Positions 1 to 9,990 of a stretch of DNA of 64,000 bases are shown here, in pieces. The notes beneath the pieces were generated by a model that saw only the letters and a program-made list of their open reading frames with translations, had not been told where the DNA came from and made no database searches. Source of the DNA: Pegea sp. RAD2-039 (taxonomy: Eukaryota; Chordata; Thaliacea; Salpida; Salpidae); contig JAQGEQ010000380.1 in NCBI GenBank assembly GCA_034620365.1, positions 2,232,001-2,296,000 on the forward strand. The letters run 5' to 3'. The position numbers were made by a program, and so were the translations under genes. Positions within the stretch are counted from its first letter, which is position 1, and each line of letters begins with the position of its first letter.

Positions 1-1206
1 AATTGTCTAGTTAAATAGATTGCTTGATTAAAATACGCACGTCTAAAGTACGGAAGAAATATAAATACTAAACGGAAGCTTTTATTTTCAATCAAACAAT
101 TTATTTAATTGAACAATTATGTCACCTCTGATGATTATGGTCAGACTAAACATATTTAGACACTGTTAAGGCTCTACACCACATTCGTCCCTAATTAGAC
201 TTTAACGTTTTGTATGTAGTCCATAACTTAAAAAATGTTCAAAATTTTGAATAACCTAAAATTCGTTTACTATGTAAGATTTCTTTAGATGTAGCATGAC
301 TTTTTCTTCATACAAAGACCGTCTTTCAAAGCTTAACATTAAGTCATTGCGATATCGATGCCTTTTCCCTGACATCTTTCCATTATTTAATTTTTATAAC
401 AATTCCTATCACCTTATTTCTAATGATTTGTTTAAATATCGCAATCATCTATACTTATTTAGAGGTTTGTCATTCAATATTTGTAGAATCAACGATTTCA
501 ATAACACCAACTGAACTAATAATTTTTTTAACAGCATAATCACAATTTGGGCTAAAACTCATTCAATTTAATAGATTCTGTGAAGAAAAAATTCCATATT
601 TAATCTCCGTAAACATCTGAACTACATTTTACTTTAGGTCAAGGCTGTTGTTAAAAAGCTTGCTGTTATATCTGCCAGTTAATAATTTTGTAATTTTTAT
701 GCCGCAGACTAATTAATAAAGGGTTTTTATACTTACAAAATAAATTGTTTGAAAAAGTTAATATTTGAACTAGCATTGAACAATTTTGTAGAATACTTGT
801 TTTAGCCACGTTAAAAAATGGTTAAAATAGTATTCATACATTAAAAATATCGTAGTAAAAATGTTGTTAGTCTTATCATTTTATAATAAGATAAACAATG
901 TTGATTAATTTTCAAAGATTTGGGAAACATATTTGTTTCATTTAAAGTCAGATGATAGAGTAATGCCAAAGTCTAGCACGAAAGATACTCGTAGAATAAT
1001 AATTCCATTGAGGCATTAAATAAGCGATGGATATAAGTCATTCTTGGTTTTAAGTTCAGCGAATATTAAAGGGGTAGCTCTATATTGATAGTTTATGTCT
1101 AGTGAGATTTGGTTTAGTCATAATTATCTATTACCTTAAAAATTATATCTATATTTAAAGACTAAATAAGTGGAGGTGAGATTTTGAAAGTTGATTGCTT
1201 TACATC
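1..1206. repeat. Left copy of a segmentally duplicated tRNA-array flank
   Basis: This segment is nearly the same as 11866-13838: bases 1-545 match about 11866-12420 and bases 546-1206 match about 13105-13838. Both copies run directly into a tRNA-Ser/tRNA-Ala pair. The left copy lacks about 690 bases present in the right copy. The short open frame at 296-514 recurs at 12161-12382 with many substitutions and no recognisable domain, so I do not call it a gene. Otherwise no gene is seen here. Confidence 0.85.
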
Positions 1207-1288
1207 GACGAGGTGGCCGAGTGGTTAAGGCGATGGACTGCTAATCCATTGTGCTCTGCACGCGTGGGTTCGAATCCAATCCTCGTCG
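1207..1288 (+). tRNA. tRNA-Ser(GCT), array copy 1 (T-stem mismatch)
   Basis: An 82-nt cloverleaf with acceptor stem GACGAGG/CCTCGTC, anticodon loop CTGCTAA giving anticodon GCT (serine AGY), and the long variable arm expected of a class II serine tRNA (GTGC-TCT-GCAC hairpin). It has a GGTTCGAAT T-loop and discriminator G. Position 1278 is A where the other seven copies have C, which replaces a G-C pair of the T-stem by G-A, so this copy may fold less well. It is followed after 4 bases by tRNA-Ala, with no T-run between them. Confidence 0.93.
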
Positions 1289-1292
1289 TATT

Positions 1293-1364
1293 GGGGATGT
1301 AGCTCAGTGGTAGAGCGCACGCTTTGCATGTGTGAGGCCCCGGGTTCGATCCCCGGCATCTCCA
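1293..1364 (+). tRNA. tRNA-Ala(TGC), array copy 1
   Basis: A 72-nt cloverleaf with acceptor stem GGGGATG/CATCTCC (one G-U pair), D-arm GCTCAGTGGTAGAGC, anticodon loop with TGC, T-arm CCGGGTTCGATCCCCGG and discriminator A. The sequence appears the same in all eight copies. A downstream TTTT run (about 1377-1380) is the first plausible Pol III terminator for the pair. Confidence 0.95.
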
Positions 1365-2306
1365 TGTTCTTATCATTATTTTCATTATTAAATCTTGTTT
1401 TAACAGTTAGATAGAAAATTATGAAAAGATTTCTGATTATTTTTATATTTCAGAGTAATGAAGCAATAAGAACTCCAATTTTAATTAAGAAATCTTTGTT
1501 TTATACCTTTTAAGTTCGGTTGAAGCTAAAGTCTTACAAGAATCCGGTATTCAACACCATCTTCATGACAGCTTTCATACATCTTCACATTTTCAATACG
1601 TTTTTCTCACCAAGTAATCTACTTTTCAATTGCCGTGGAACTTCTCTGGCATCAAGCTCCTAATTTTTGTTTTTACTACCTGGTCACTAACCACTTCTAT
1701 TTTTAAACCACCTAATCCGGATTACAATGTTTTGGCCTACTAAAGAAAATATTTTTAAAGACATTGATCGACTTGTTAAATCTTACAACTGCTACTAAGA
1801 ACTGTTTGAATTATAATTTGATGCAACTTTATTTTAAATCGGATTATTTTCGTTAATTATAACATTCCTATTTCTATCATTTTTTAATTCTCAAATCTTT
1901 TGAACTCTAGTATAAATGAAAAATATCTTTTAAATAAGATAACGACTCGAGTAAAAGTTGCTGCAAACTGTTTAATTCTTAATAAAAATGACAAAAGTCA
2001 TCTAGTATACCAGTTAAAAGTGATAAAGGAAATACTAGGAATAAAACTTTAGTATTAAAAACTTTTCAATTTTGAAATGTAATAATGATTTTACAAAAAA
2101 GTGATTATAACAATCGATATAGATGCAAAAAATATGATTGATCCCTGATTTTTACTTTAGCGAATACTAAAAGTGGAGCTCTATATTGATAGTTGGTGTC
2201 TAGTGGGATTTGGTTTAGTCATAATATCTATTACCTTAAAAGTTACATTTGAATTATAAGAATAAATAAGTGGAGGTGAGATTTTGAAAGTTGATTGGTT
2301 TACATC
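1365..2306 (-). repeat. Type-B spacer, internally deleted (unit 1)
   Basis: Matches the other type-B spacers but lacks about 375 bases between about 1515 and 1525 (the junction reads ttaagttcggttgaagctaaag). The second exon-like block is retained with its TGA. No intact gene is seen. Confidence 0.7.
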
Positions 2307-2388
2307 GACGAGGTGGCCGAGTGGTTAAGGCGATGGACTGCTAATCCATTGTGCTCTGCACGCGTGGGTTCGAATCCCATCCTCGTCG
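2307..2388 (+). tRNA. tRNA-Ser(GCT), array copy 2
   Basis: Consensus copy with an intact D-, T- and long variable arm and anticodon GCT. The spacer to the following tRNA-Ala is TAGT (4 bases), with no terminator between the two genes. Confidence 0.95.
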
Positions 2389-2392
2389 TAGT

Positions 2393-2464
2393 GGGGATGT
2401 AGCTCAGTGGTAGAGCGCACGCTTTGCATGTGTGAGGCCCCGGGTTCGATCCCCGGCATCTCCA
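2393..2464 (+). tRNA. tRNA-Ala(TGC), array copy 2
   Basis: Same 72-nt sequence as copy 1, with anticodon TGC. A TTTTT run lies about 16 bases downstream and would terminate Pol III. Confidence 0.95.
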
Positions 2465-2589
2465 TGTTCTTATCATTATTTTTATTATTAAATCTTGTTT
2501 TGATAGTTAGATAGAAAATGATGAAATGATTTCTGATTATTTTTATATTTCCGAGCAATGAAGCAATGAGAACTCCAATTTTAATTAAG

Positions 2590-3140
2590 AAATCTTTGTA
2601 TTATATATTTGTTTTATAAATGGACAATGATGACTCACGAGTTTAAATTCCCAGTCAAGGTTGATGTTTGATGTATAAACAGGACATCTACAGGGATATC
2701 TTCAATTGTTCTTCCTTTCAGGGACATAACTCTGGAGTCAAAATCTGCCAATCAATTAATAAATTATGGTTAGCATATTTTGCCTCACTAGATGCAGATG
2801 TAGAGAAGATCCTTTTGGGTGTTTTTGTAGTGGAAGGATGACATCTAAGAAAGATATCATCGATGTTTTGTTGTCCTAAATTCTTACAACATCAGAAGAT
2901 TTTCTTCTTAGATGATCAAGAAGGATCTATAAATCTGGGACACTGAGATGGGAACCTGTGAATCAAAACTCTCTTAATAATAATTAAATGCTTAATAAGA
3001 GAATTTAGACTCACTAATTTAAGAGTGAAAGACTTGATGGATCTTCGAAGAATAAACAGAAGATCTACAGGAGATATCATCCATTGTTCTTCAGGTTAAC
3101 CGTTCAGGATATTTCTAATTAAATTGCTTGAAGTTGCAAT
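2590..3140 (-). repeat. Type-A spacer, short form, with exon-like blocks
   Basis: Spacer after pair 2. It contains degenerate copies of a block with the core tctacagg.gatatcatcc. Read on the minus strand, the block gives short open frames such as MISPVDLLFILRRSIKSFTL (about 3014-3085), followed by GTGAGT. Relative to the long form after pair 5 it lacks about 450 bases, as expected from unequal exchange between similar blocks (equivalents of 7024 and 7484). No intact gene is seen. Confidence 0.6.
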
Positions 3141-3318
3141 AAATGTGAGTGATCCCTGATTTTTACTTTAGGGAATATTAAAAGCGGAGCTCTATATTGA
3201 TAGTTTATGTCCTGTGAGATTTGGTTTAGTCATAGTTATCTATTACCTTAAAAGTTATATTTATATTAAAAGAATGAATAAGTGATGGCGAGATTTTGAG
3301 AGTTGTTTGGTTTGCATC

Positions 3319-3400
3319 GACGAGGTGGCCGAGTGGTTAAGGCGATGGACTGCTAATCCATTGTGCTCTGCACGCGTGGGTTCGAATCCCATCCTCGTCG
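3319..3400 (+). tRNA. tRNA-Ser(GCT), array copy 3
   Basis: Consensus cloverleaf. The immediate upstream flank reads ...gttgtttggtttgcatc, a variant shared only with copy 6 at 7752, which ties units 3 and 6 together as duplicates. Confidence 0.95.
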
Positions 3401-3404
3401 TAGT

Positions 3405-3476
3405 GGGGATGTAGCTCAGTGGTAGAGCGCACGCTTTGCATGTGTGAGGCCCCGGGTTCGATCCCCGGCATCTCCA
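3405..3476 (+). tRNA. tRNA-Ala(TGC), array copy 3
   Basis: Consensus sequence. The downstream trailer is cattatatttattgc, so the usual TTTT/TTTTT run is broken to TTT. The first TTTT lies about 38 bases beyond the gene. The same change is present in copy 6. Confidence 0.94.
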
Positions 3477-3599
3477 TGTTCTTATCATTATATTTATTGC
3501 TAAATCTTCTTTTAACAGTTAGATAGAAATTGATAAAATAAATTCTGATTATTTTTATATTTCCGAGTAATGAAGCAATGAGAACTCCAATTTTAATTA

Positions 3600-4610
3600 A
3601 GAAATCTTTATTTTATATTCTTTGAGTTTGGTCTTATATCGGTTTTTATAAGAACAGTAAATGTTAAAGAGACTAATTAAAATGTTACATCATCCACAAA
3701 CTCTTAGTATCTTGTAAATAAAACCTGCCTAGAAAAGAACTGTCTTCAATTCTAAATCCTAGTTGAGTTTTGAGAAATGTCTTCAAATCTTCGCAATTAG
3801 TTAATGTTGTATCAGCAGCACGGGAGAAAATGGTGATTGGTGATGGTTTTCAGAGGTGTTAGTCTGCATCACCTCTTTCCTACTTTTAATATTCTCTGAA
3901 AGTCAACTTAAAACAAGTGAACTTTAGAGACTATCACAAGTATATTTGGAAGCAGTTGTAGGTCCACAGAATAAGCTATATATCAATTGTCCTTGCTTAG
4001 CTGTGTTAAAGCTAAAGTCTTACAAGAATCCGGTATTCAACACCATCTTCATGACACCTTTCATACATCTTCACATTTTCAATACGTTTTTCTCACCAAG
4101 TAAGCTATTACTCAATTGCCGTGGAACTTCTCTGGCACCAAGCTCCTAATTTTTGTTTTTACTACCTGGTCACTAACCACTTCTGTTTTTAAACCACCTA
4201 ATCCGGATTTACAATGTTTTGGCCTACTAAAGAAAATATTTTTAAAGACTTTGATCGACTTGTTAAATCTTACAACTGCTACTAAGAACTGTTTGAATTA
4301 TGATTTGATGCAACTTTATTTTAAATCAAAATATTTTCGTTAAATATAACACTCCTATTTCTATTATTTTTTAATTCTCAAATCTTTTGAACTCTAGTAT
4401 AAATGAAAAATATCTTTTAAATAAGATAAAGACTCGAGTAAAAGTTGCTGCAAACTGTTTAAGTCATAATAAAACTGACAAAAGTCATCTAATATACCAG
4501 TTAAAAGTGATAAAGAAAATACTAGAAATATAACTTTAGTATTAAAAACTTTTCAATTTTGAAATGTATTAATGATTTTACAAAAAAGTGATTATAACAA
4601 TCGAAAAATA
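3600..4610 (-). pseudogene. Type-B spacer with decayed minus-strand exons (unit 3)
   Basis: Two consecutive exon-like stretches are in phase on the minus strand. 4166-4226 (acceptor TTCTTTAG, donor GTAGTA) encodes RPKHCKSGLGGLKTEVVSDQ. 4024-4104 (acceptor TAATAG, donor GTAAGA) encodes a stretch ending in RIENVKMYERCHEDGVEYRI. In this copy an arginine codon CGA near the start of the second exon is TGA. A further open stretch at about 3813-3895 ends in SPVLLIQH and a stop. I do not recognise the protein. The same layout recurs in the other type-B spacers, so this is probably a gene fragment copied along with the tRNA pairs. Confidence 0.45.
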
Positions 4611-4793
4611 TGCAATAAATGTGATTGATCCCTGATTTTTACTTTAGCGAATACTAAAAGTGGAGCTCTATATTGATAGTTGGTGTCTAGTGGGATTTGG
4701 TTTAGTCATAATATCTATTACCTTAAAAGTTACATTTGAATTATAAGAATAAATAAGTGGAGGTGAGATTTTGAAAGTTGATTGGTTTACATC

Positions 4794-4875
4794 GACGAGG
4801 TGGCCGAGTGGTTAAGGCGATGGACTGCTAATCCATTGTGCTCTGCACGCGTGGGTTCGAATCCCATCCTCGTCG
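4794..4875 (+). tRNA. tRNA-Ser(GCT), array copy 4
   Basis: Consensus cloverleaf with anticodon GCT and a 4-base spacer to tRNA-Ala. Confidence 0.95.
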
Positions 4876-4879
4876 TAGT

Positions 4880-4951
4880 GGGGATGTAGCTCAGTGGTAG
4901 AGCGCACGCTTTGCATGTGTGAGGCCCCGGGTTCGATCCCCGGCATCTCCA
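4880..4951 (+). tRNA. tRNA-Ala(TGC), array copy 4
   Basis: Consensus 72-nt sequence, followed by a TTTTT run about 15 bases downstream. Confidence 0.95.
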
Positions 4952-5059
4952 TGTTCTTATCATCATTTTTATTACTAAATCTTGTTTTGACAGTTAGATA
5001 GAAAATGATGAAATGATTTCTGATTATTTTTACATTTCAGTGTAATGAAGCGATGAGAA

Positions 5060-6110
5060 CTCCAATTATAAATAAGAAATCTTTGTTTTAGATATTTAGA
5101 GTTTGGTCTTATATCGGTTTTTATAAGAACAGTAAATGTTAAAGAGACTAATTAAAATGTTACATCATCCACAAACTCAGAGTATCTTGAAAATAAAACC
5201 TGCCACAGAAAAAAACTGTCTTCTATTCTAAACCCTAGTTGAGTTTTGAGAAATGTCTTCAAATCTTAACAATTACTTAATGTTGTCTCAGCAGGACGAG
5301 AGAAAATGGTGATTGGTGATGGTTTTCACAGGGTGTTAGTCTGCATCACCTCTTTCCTACTTTTAATATTCTCTGAAAGTCAACTTAAAACAAGTGAACT
5401 TTAGAGACTGTTACAAGTATCTTAGAGAGCAGTTATAGGTTCACATAATCAGCTATATATCATTTGTCCTTGCTTAGCAGTGTTGAAGCTAAGGTTTTAT
5501 AAGAATCCAGTATTCAACACCATCTTCATCACAGCTTTCATACTTCTTTACATTTTCAATACGTTTTCCTCGCCAAGTAAGCTACTTTTCAATTGCCGTG
5601 AAACTTTCCGGGCACCAAGCTTTTAACTTTTGTTTTTACCACCTGGTCACTAACCACTGCTGTTTTGCTTTCCATTAGTAGACCACTTAATCCGGATTTA
5701 CAATGTTTTGGCCTACTAAAGAAAATATTTTTAAAGACTTTGATCGACTTGTTAAATCTAACAACTGCTACTAAGAACTGTTTGAATTATAATTTGATGC
5801 AACTTTATTTTAAATCAAATATTTTTTAAGTATAACACTCCTATTTCTATCATTTTTTAATTCTCAAATCTTTTGAACTCTAGTATTAATAAAAAATATC
5901 TTTAAAGAAGATAAAAACTCCAGTAAAAGTTGCTACAAACTGTTTAAGTCTTAATAAAACTGACAAAAGCCATCTATTATACCAGTAAAAAGTGATAAAA
6001 GATATACTAGAAATAAAATTCTACAATTAAAAACTTTTCAATTTTGAAATGTATTAATAATTTTACAAAAAAGTGATTATAACTATCGATATAGATGCAA
6101 AAAATATGAT
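5060..6110 (-). pseudogene. Type-B spacer with decayed minus-strand exons (unit 4)
   Basis: Homologous to the unit-3 spacer. Here the arginine codon that is TGA elsewhere is still CGA, so the second exon-like block is open. Its donor has decayed from GTAAGA to ATAAAA. The loss of different signals in different copies is what a non-functional array should show. Confidence 0.45.
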
Positions 6111-6278
6111 TGATCCCTGATTTTTACTTCAGCGAATACTAAAAGTGGAGCTCTATCATGATAGTTGGTGGCTAGTGAGATTTGGTTTAATCATAATATC
6201 TATTACCTTAAAAATTATATCTATAGTTAAAGAATAAATAAGTGGAGGTGAGATTTTGAAAGTTGATTGGTTTACATC

Positions 6279-6360
6279 GACGAGGTGGACGAGTGGTTAA
6301 GGCGATGGACTGCTAATCCATTGTGCTCTGCACGCGTGGGTTCGAATCCCATCCTCGTCG
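6279..6360 (+). tRNA. tRNA-Ser(GCT), array copy 5 (A-box/D-stem mutation)
   Basis: Same as consensus except A at 6289 in place of C (TGGCCGAG becomes TGGACGAG). This breaks a D-stem pair and alters the internal Pol III A-box (TRGYNNARNNG), so the copy may be weakly transcribed or non-functional. Its spacer to tRNA-Ala is 5 bases rather than 4. Confidence 0.9.
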
Positions 6361-6365
6361 TAATT

Positions 6366-6437
6366 GGGGATGTAGCTCAGTGGTAGAGCGCACGCTTTGC
6401 ATGTGTGAGGCCCCGGGTTCGATCCCCGGCATCTCCA
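6366..6437 (+). tRNA. tRNA-Ala(TGC), array copy 5
   Basis: Consensus 72-nt sequence, preceded by the 5-base spacer TAATT and followed by a TTTTT run. Confidence 0.95.
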
Positions 6438-6569
6438 TGTTCTTATCATTATTTTTATTATCAAATCTTGTTTTAACAGTTAGATAGAAAATGATGAAAT
6501 GATTTCTGATTATTTTTATATTTCAGAGTAATGAAGCAATGAGAACTCCAATTTTAATTAAGAAATCTT

Positions 6570-7590
6570 TGTTTTATATATCTGTTTTCTAAATGGAAAA
6601 TGATGACTCACGAGTTTAAATTCCAAGTCAAGTTTGATGTTTGATGTATAAACAGGACATCTACAGGGATATCTTCAGTTGTTCTTCCTTTCAGGGACAT
6701 AACTCTGGAGTCAAAATGTGCCAATCAATTAATAAATTATGGTTAGCATATTTTGCGTCACTAGATGCAGATGTAGAGAAGATCCTTTTGGGTGATATTG
6801 TGGTGGAAGGATGACATCTAAGAAAGATATCATCTATGTTTTGTTGCTCTAACTTCTAACAACATCAGAAGATTTTTTTTTCTTAGATGATCAAGAAGGA
6901 TCTGTAAATCTGGGACACTGAGATGGGAACCTGTGAATCAAAACTCTCCTAATAATAATTAAATGCTTAATAAAAGAATTTAGACTCACTAATTTAAGAG
7001 TGAAAGACTTGATGGATCTTCGAAGAGTAAACAAAACTTCTACAGGAGATATCATCCGTTTTTCTTCCTTTCTGAAATGAAACCTGAGAACCAAAAGCAG
7101 CTTATCAAATATTGTTAAATTGGAGACAAGTTTTGGCTCACCTGTTCAAGATAGAAAGTCTTTGAGGCATCGATACAACATCTACGAAAGACATCAGCGG
7201 TGATTCCTTTTTCAGAGATGAAAACCTGCGAGGCCACAATTCGATTATCAAAAATAATTTAATGATTTATCAAACTGTTAACTCACCTGATGCAGATGAC
7301 TCTTTCAGGTCTTGTACTAATAGGAAGGACATCTACAGAAGATATCTTCGTTCTTTCTGTTCTTCAGGAACTGTTCTTGGATATTGAAATGGAAACTTGT
7401 GAGTCAAAACTCTCGTAATCAAATAATGATTAAGAGAATTTAGACTCACTAATTTAAGATTGAAAAATTAATCGATCTCCGAAGAGTAAACAGAAGATCT
7501 ACAGGAGATATCATCCATTGTTCTTCAGGTTAACCGTTCAGGATATTTCTAATTAAATTACTTGAAGTTGCAATAAATGTGAATGATCCC
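6570..7590 (-). repeat. Type-A spacer, long form, with tandem exon-like blocks
   Basis: On the minus strand several blocks are bounded by good splice signals. 7142-7225 has a CGCAG acceptor and a CAG/GTGAGC donor, 84 bases, entry phase 2 and exit phase 2, reading SSLKKESPLMSFVDVVSMPQ. 6990-7083 has a TCTCAG acceptor and a GTGAGT donor, reading FRKEEKRMISPVEVLFTLRR. A block ending at 7287 with CAG/GTGAGT reads RTERTKISSVDVLPISTRPE. Another near 6790-6830 reads MISFLDVILPP. They share an (I/M)S-x-V-(D/E)-V core at about 150-base spacing. Stops occur in some blocks, so this looks like a decayed tandem-exon gene; the family is not recognised. Confidence 0.5.
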
Positions 7591-7751
7591 TGATTTTTAC
7601 TTTAGCGAATACTAAATGCGGAGATCTATATTGATAGTGTGTGTCCTGTGAGATTTGGTTTAGTCATAATATCTATTACCTTAAAAGTTATATTTATATT
7701 AAAAGAATAAATAAATGATGGCGAGATTTTGAGAGTTGTTTGGTTTGCATC

Positions 7752-7833
7752 GACGAGGTGGCCGAGTGGTTAAGGCGATGGACTGCTAATCCATTGTGCT
7801 CTGCACGCGTGGGTTCGAATCCCATCCTCGTCG
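7752..7833 (+). tRNA. tRNA-Ser(GCT), array copy 6
   Basis: Consensus cloverleaf. Its flanks match copy 3 (shared upstream variant and shared broken terminator downstream). Confidence 0.95.
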
Positions 7834-7837
7834 TAGT

Positions 7838-7909
7838 GGGGATGTAGCTCAGTGGTAGAGCGCACGCTTTGCATGTGTGAGGCCCCGGGTTCGATCCCCG
7901 GCATCTCCA
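7838..7909 (+). tRNA. tRNA-Ala(TGC), array copy 6
   Basis: Consensus 72-nt sequence. The trailer has the same interrupted T-run as copy 3. Confidence 0.94.
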
Positions 7910-8009
7910 TGTTCTTATCATTATATTTATTGCTAAATCTTCTTTTAACAGTTAGATAGAAATTGATGAAATAAATTCTGATTATTTTTATATTTCCGAG
8001 CAATAAAGC

Positions 8010-9050
8010 AATGAAAACTCCAATTTTAATTAATAAATCTTTATTTTATATTCTTTGAGTTTGGTCTTATATCGGTTTTTATAAGAACAGTAAATGTTAA
8101 AGAGACTAATCAAAATGTTACATCATCCACAAACTCTTAGTATCTTGTAAATAAAACCTGCCTAGAAAAGAACTGTCTTCAATTCTAAATCCTAGTTGAG
8201 TTTTGAGAAATGTCTTCAAATCTTCGCAATTAGTTAATGTTGTCTCAGCAGCACGGGAGAAAATGGTGATTGGTGATGGTTTTCAGAGGTGTTAGTCTGC
8301 ATCACCTCTTTCCTACGTTTAATATTCTCTGAAAGTCAACTTAAAACAAGTGAACTTTAGAGACTATCACAAGTATATTTGGAAGCAGTTGTAGGTCCAC
8401 AGAATAAGCTATATATCAATTGTCCTTGCTTAGCTGTGTTAAAGCTAAAGTCTTACAAGAATCCGGTATTCAACACCATCTTCATGACAGCTTTCATACA
8501 TCTTCACATTTTCAATACGTTTTTCTCACCAAGTAAGCTATTTTTCAATTGCCGTGGAACTTCTCTGGCATCAAGCTCCTAATTTTTGTTTTTACTACCT
8601 GGTCACTAACCACTGCTGTTTTTTGACCACTTAATCCGGATTACAATGTTTTGGCCTACTAAAGAAAATATTTTTAAAGACTTTGATCGACTTGTTAAAT
8701 CTTACAACTGCTACTAAGAACTGTTTGAATTATAATTTGATGCAACTTTATTTTAAATCAAAATATTTTCGTTAAATATAACATTCCTATTTCTATCATT
8801 TTTTAATTCTCAAATCTTTTGAACTCTAGTATAAATAAAAAATATCTTGAAATAAGATAAAAACTCCAGTAAAAGTTGCTACAAACTGTTTAATTCTAAA
8901 TAAAACTGACAAAAGTCATCTAGTATACCAGTAAAAAGTGATTCAGAAAATACTAGAAATATAACTTTAGTATTAAAAACTTTTCAATTTTGAAATGTAT
9001 TAATGATTTTACAAAAAAGTGATTATAACAATCGATAAATATGCAATAAA
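8010..9050 (-). pseudogene. Type-B spacer with decayed minus-strand exons (unit 6)
   Basis: Very close to the unit-3 spacer, including the cagaggtgtt variant near 8285 and the TGA in the second exon-like block near 8530. The 61-base first block near 8600-8650 is disrupted by a small deletion relative to unit 3. Confidence 0.45.
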
Positions 9051-9224
9051 TGTGAGTGATCCCTGATTTTAACTTTAGCGAATACTAAAACTGGAGCTCT
9101 ATCATGATAGTTGGTGGCCAGTGAGATTTGGTTTAATCATAATATCTATTACCTTAAAAATTATATCTATATTTAAAGAATAAATAAGTGGAGGTGAGAT
9201 TTTGAAAGTTGATTGCTTTACATC

Positions 9225-9306
9225 GACGAGGTGGCCGAGTGGTTAAGGCGATGGACTGCTAATCCATTGTGCTCTGCACGCGTGGGTTCGAATCCCATCC
9301 TCGTCG
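9225..9306 (+). tRNA. tRNA-Ser(GCT), array copy 7
   Basis: Consensus cloverleaf with a 4-base spacer to tRNA-Ala. Confidence 0.95.
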
Positions 9307-9310
9307 TAGT

Positions 9311-9382
9311 GGGGATGTAGCTCAGTGGTAGAGCGCACGCTTTGCATGTGTGAGGCCCCGGGTTCGATCCCCGGCATCTCCA
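9311..9382 (+). tRNA. tRNA-Ala(TGC), array copy 7
   Basis: Consensus 72-nt sequence with a TTTTT run downstream. This is the last pair before the spacer is truncated near 9985 and the peptide gene begins. Confidence 0.95.
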
Positions 9383-9990
9383 TTCTCTTATCATTATTTT
9401 TATTACTAAATCTTGGTTTGATAGTTAGATAGAAAATGATGAAATGATTTATGATTATTTTTATATTTCAGAGCAATGAAGCAATGAGAACTCCAATTTT
9501 AATTAAGAAATCTTTGTTTTATATATTTTGAGTTTGGTCTTATATCGGTTTTTATAAAAACACTAAATGTTAAATAGATTAATTAAAATGTTACATCATC
9601 CACAAACTCAGAGTATCTTGAAAATAAAACCTGCCACAGAAGAAACTGTCTTCTATTCTAAACCCTAGTTGAGTTTTGAGAAATGTCTTCGAATCTTAAC
9701 AATTAGTTAATGTTGTCTCAGCAGCACGAGAGAAAATGGTGATTGGTGATGGTTTTCACAGGGTGTTAGTCTGCATCACCTCTTTCCTACTTTTAATATT
9801 CTCTGAAAGTCAACTTAAAACAAGTGAACTTTAGAGACTATCACAAGTATATTTGGAAGCAGTTGTAGGTCCACAGAATCAGCTATATATCAATTGTTCT
9901 TGCTTAGCAGTGTTGAAGCTAAGGTCTTACAAGAATCCGGTATTCACCACCATATTCATCACAGCTTTCATACTTCTTCATGAAACTTTA
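9383..9990. repeat. Type-B spacer, truncated (unit 7)
   Basis: Matches unit 4 up to about 9980, where it jumps to the segment equivalent to about 4310 of unit 3 and then to unique sequence. This breakpoint marks the right edge of the first tRNA array block. No gene is seen between here and the 3' end of the peptide gene. Confidence 0.65.

Noticed and set aside
296-514. 72-codon plus frame, repeated at 12161-12382
   Set aside because: The two copies differ freely, with no domain and no splice context; it is part of a duplicated noncoding flank.
1200-1385. Minus-strand open frames over each tRNA pair (MIRTWRCRGSNPGPHTCKAC-type)
   Set aside because: They are antisense shadows of the tRNA-Ser/tRNA-Ala pairs; such antisense-tRNA proteins are common spurious predictions.
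3946-4343. Plus-strand frames in type-B spacers
   Set aside because: The better splice and phase signals in the same DNA are on the minus strand, and the plus frames are not kept between units.
6570-7590. CRISPR-like or simple minisatellite explanation of the type-A spacer
   Set aside because: Repeats are long, degenerate and bounded by splice-like signals with a shared coding core; a CRISPR array does not fit a eukaryotic nuclear locus.
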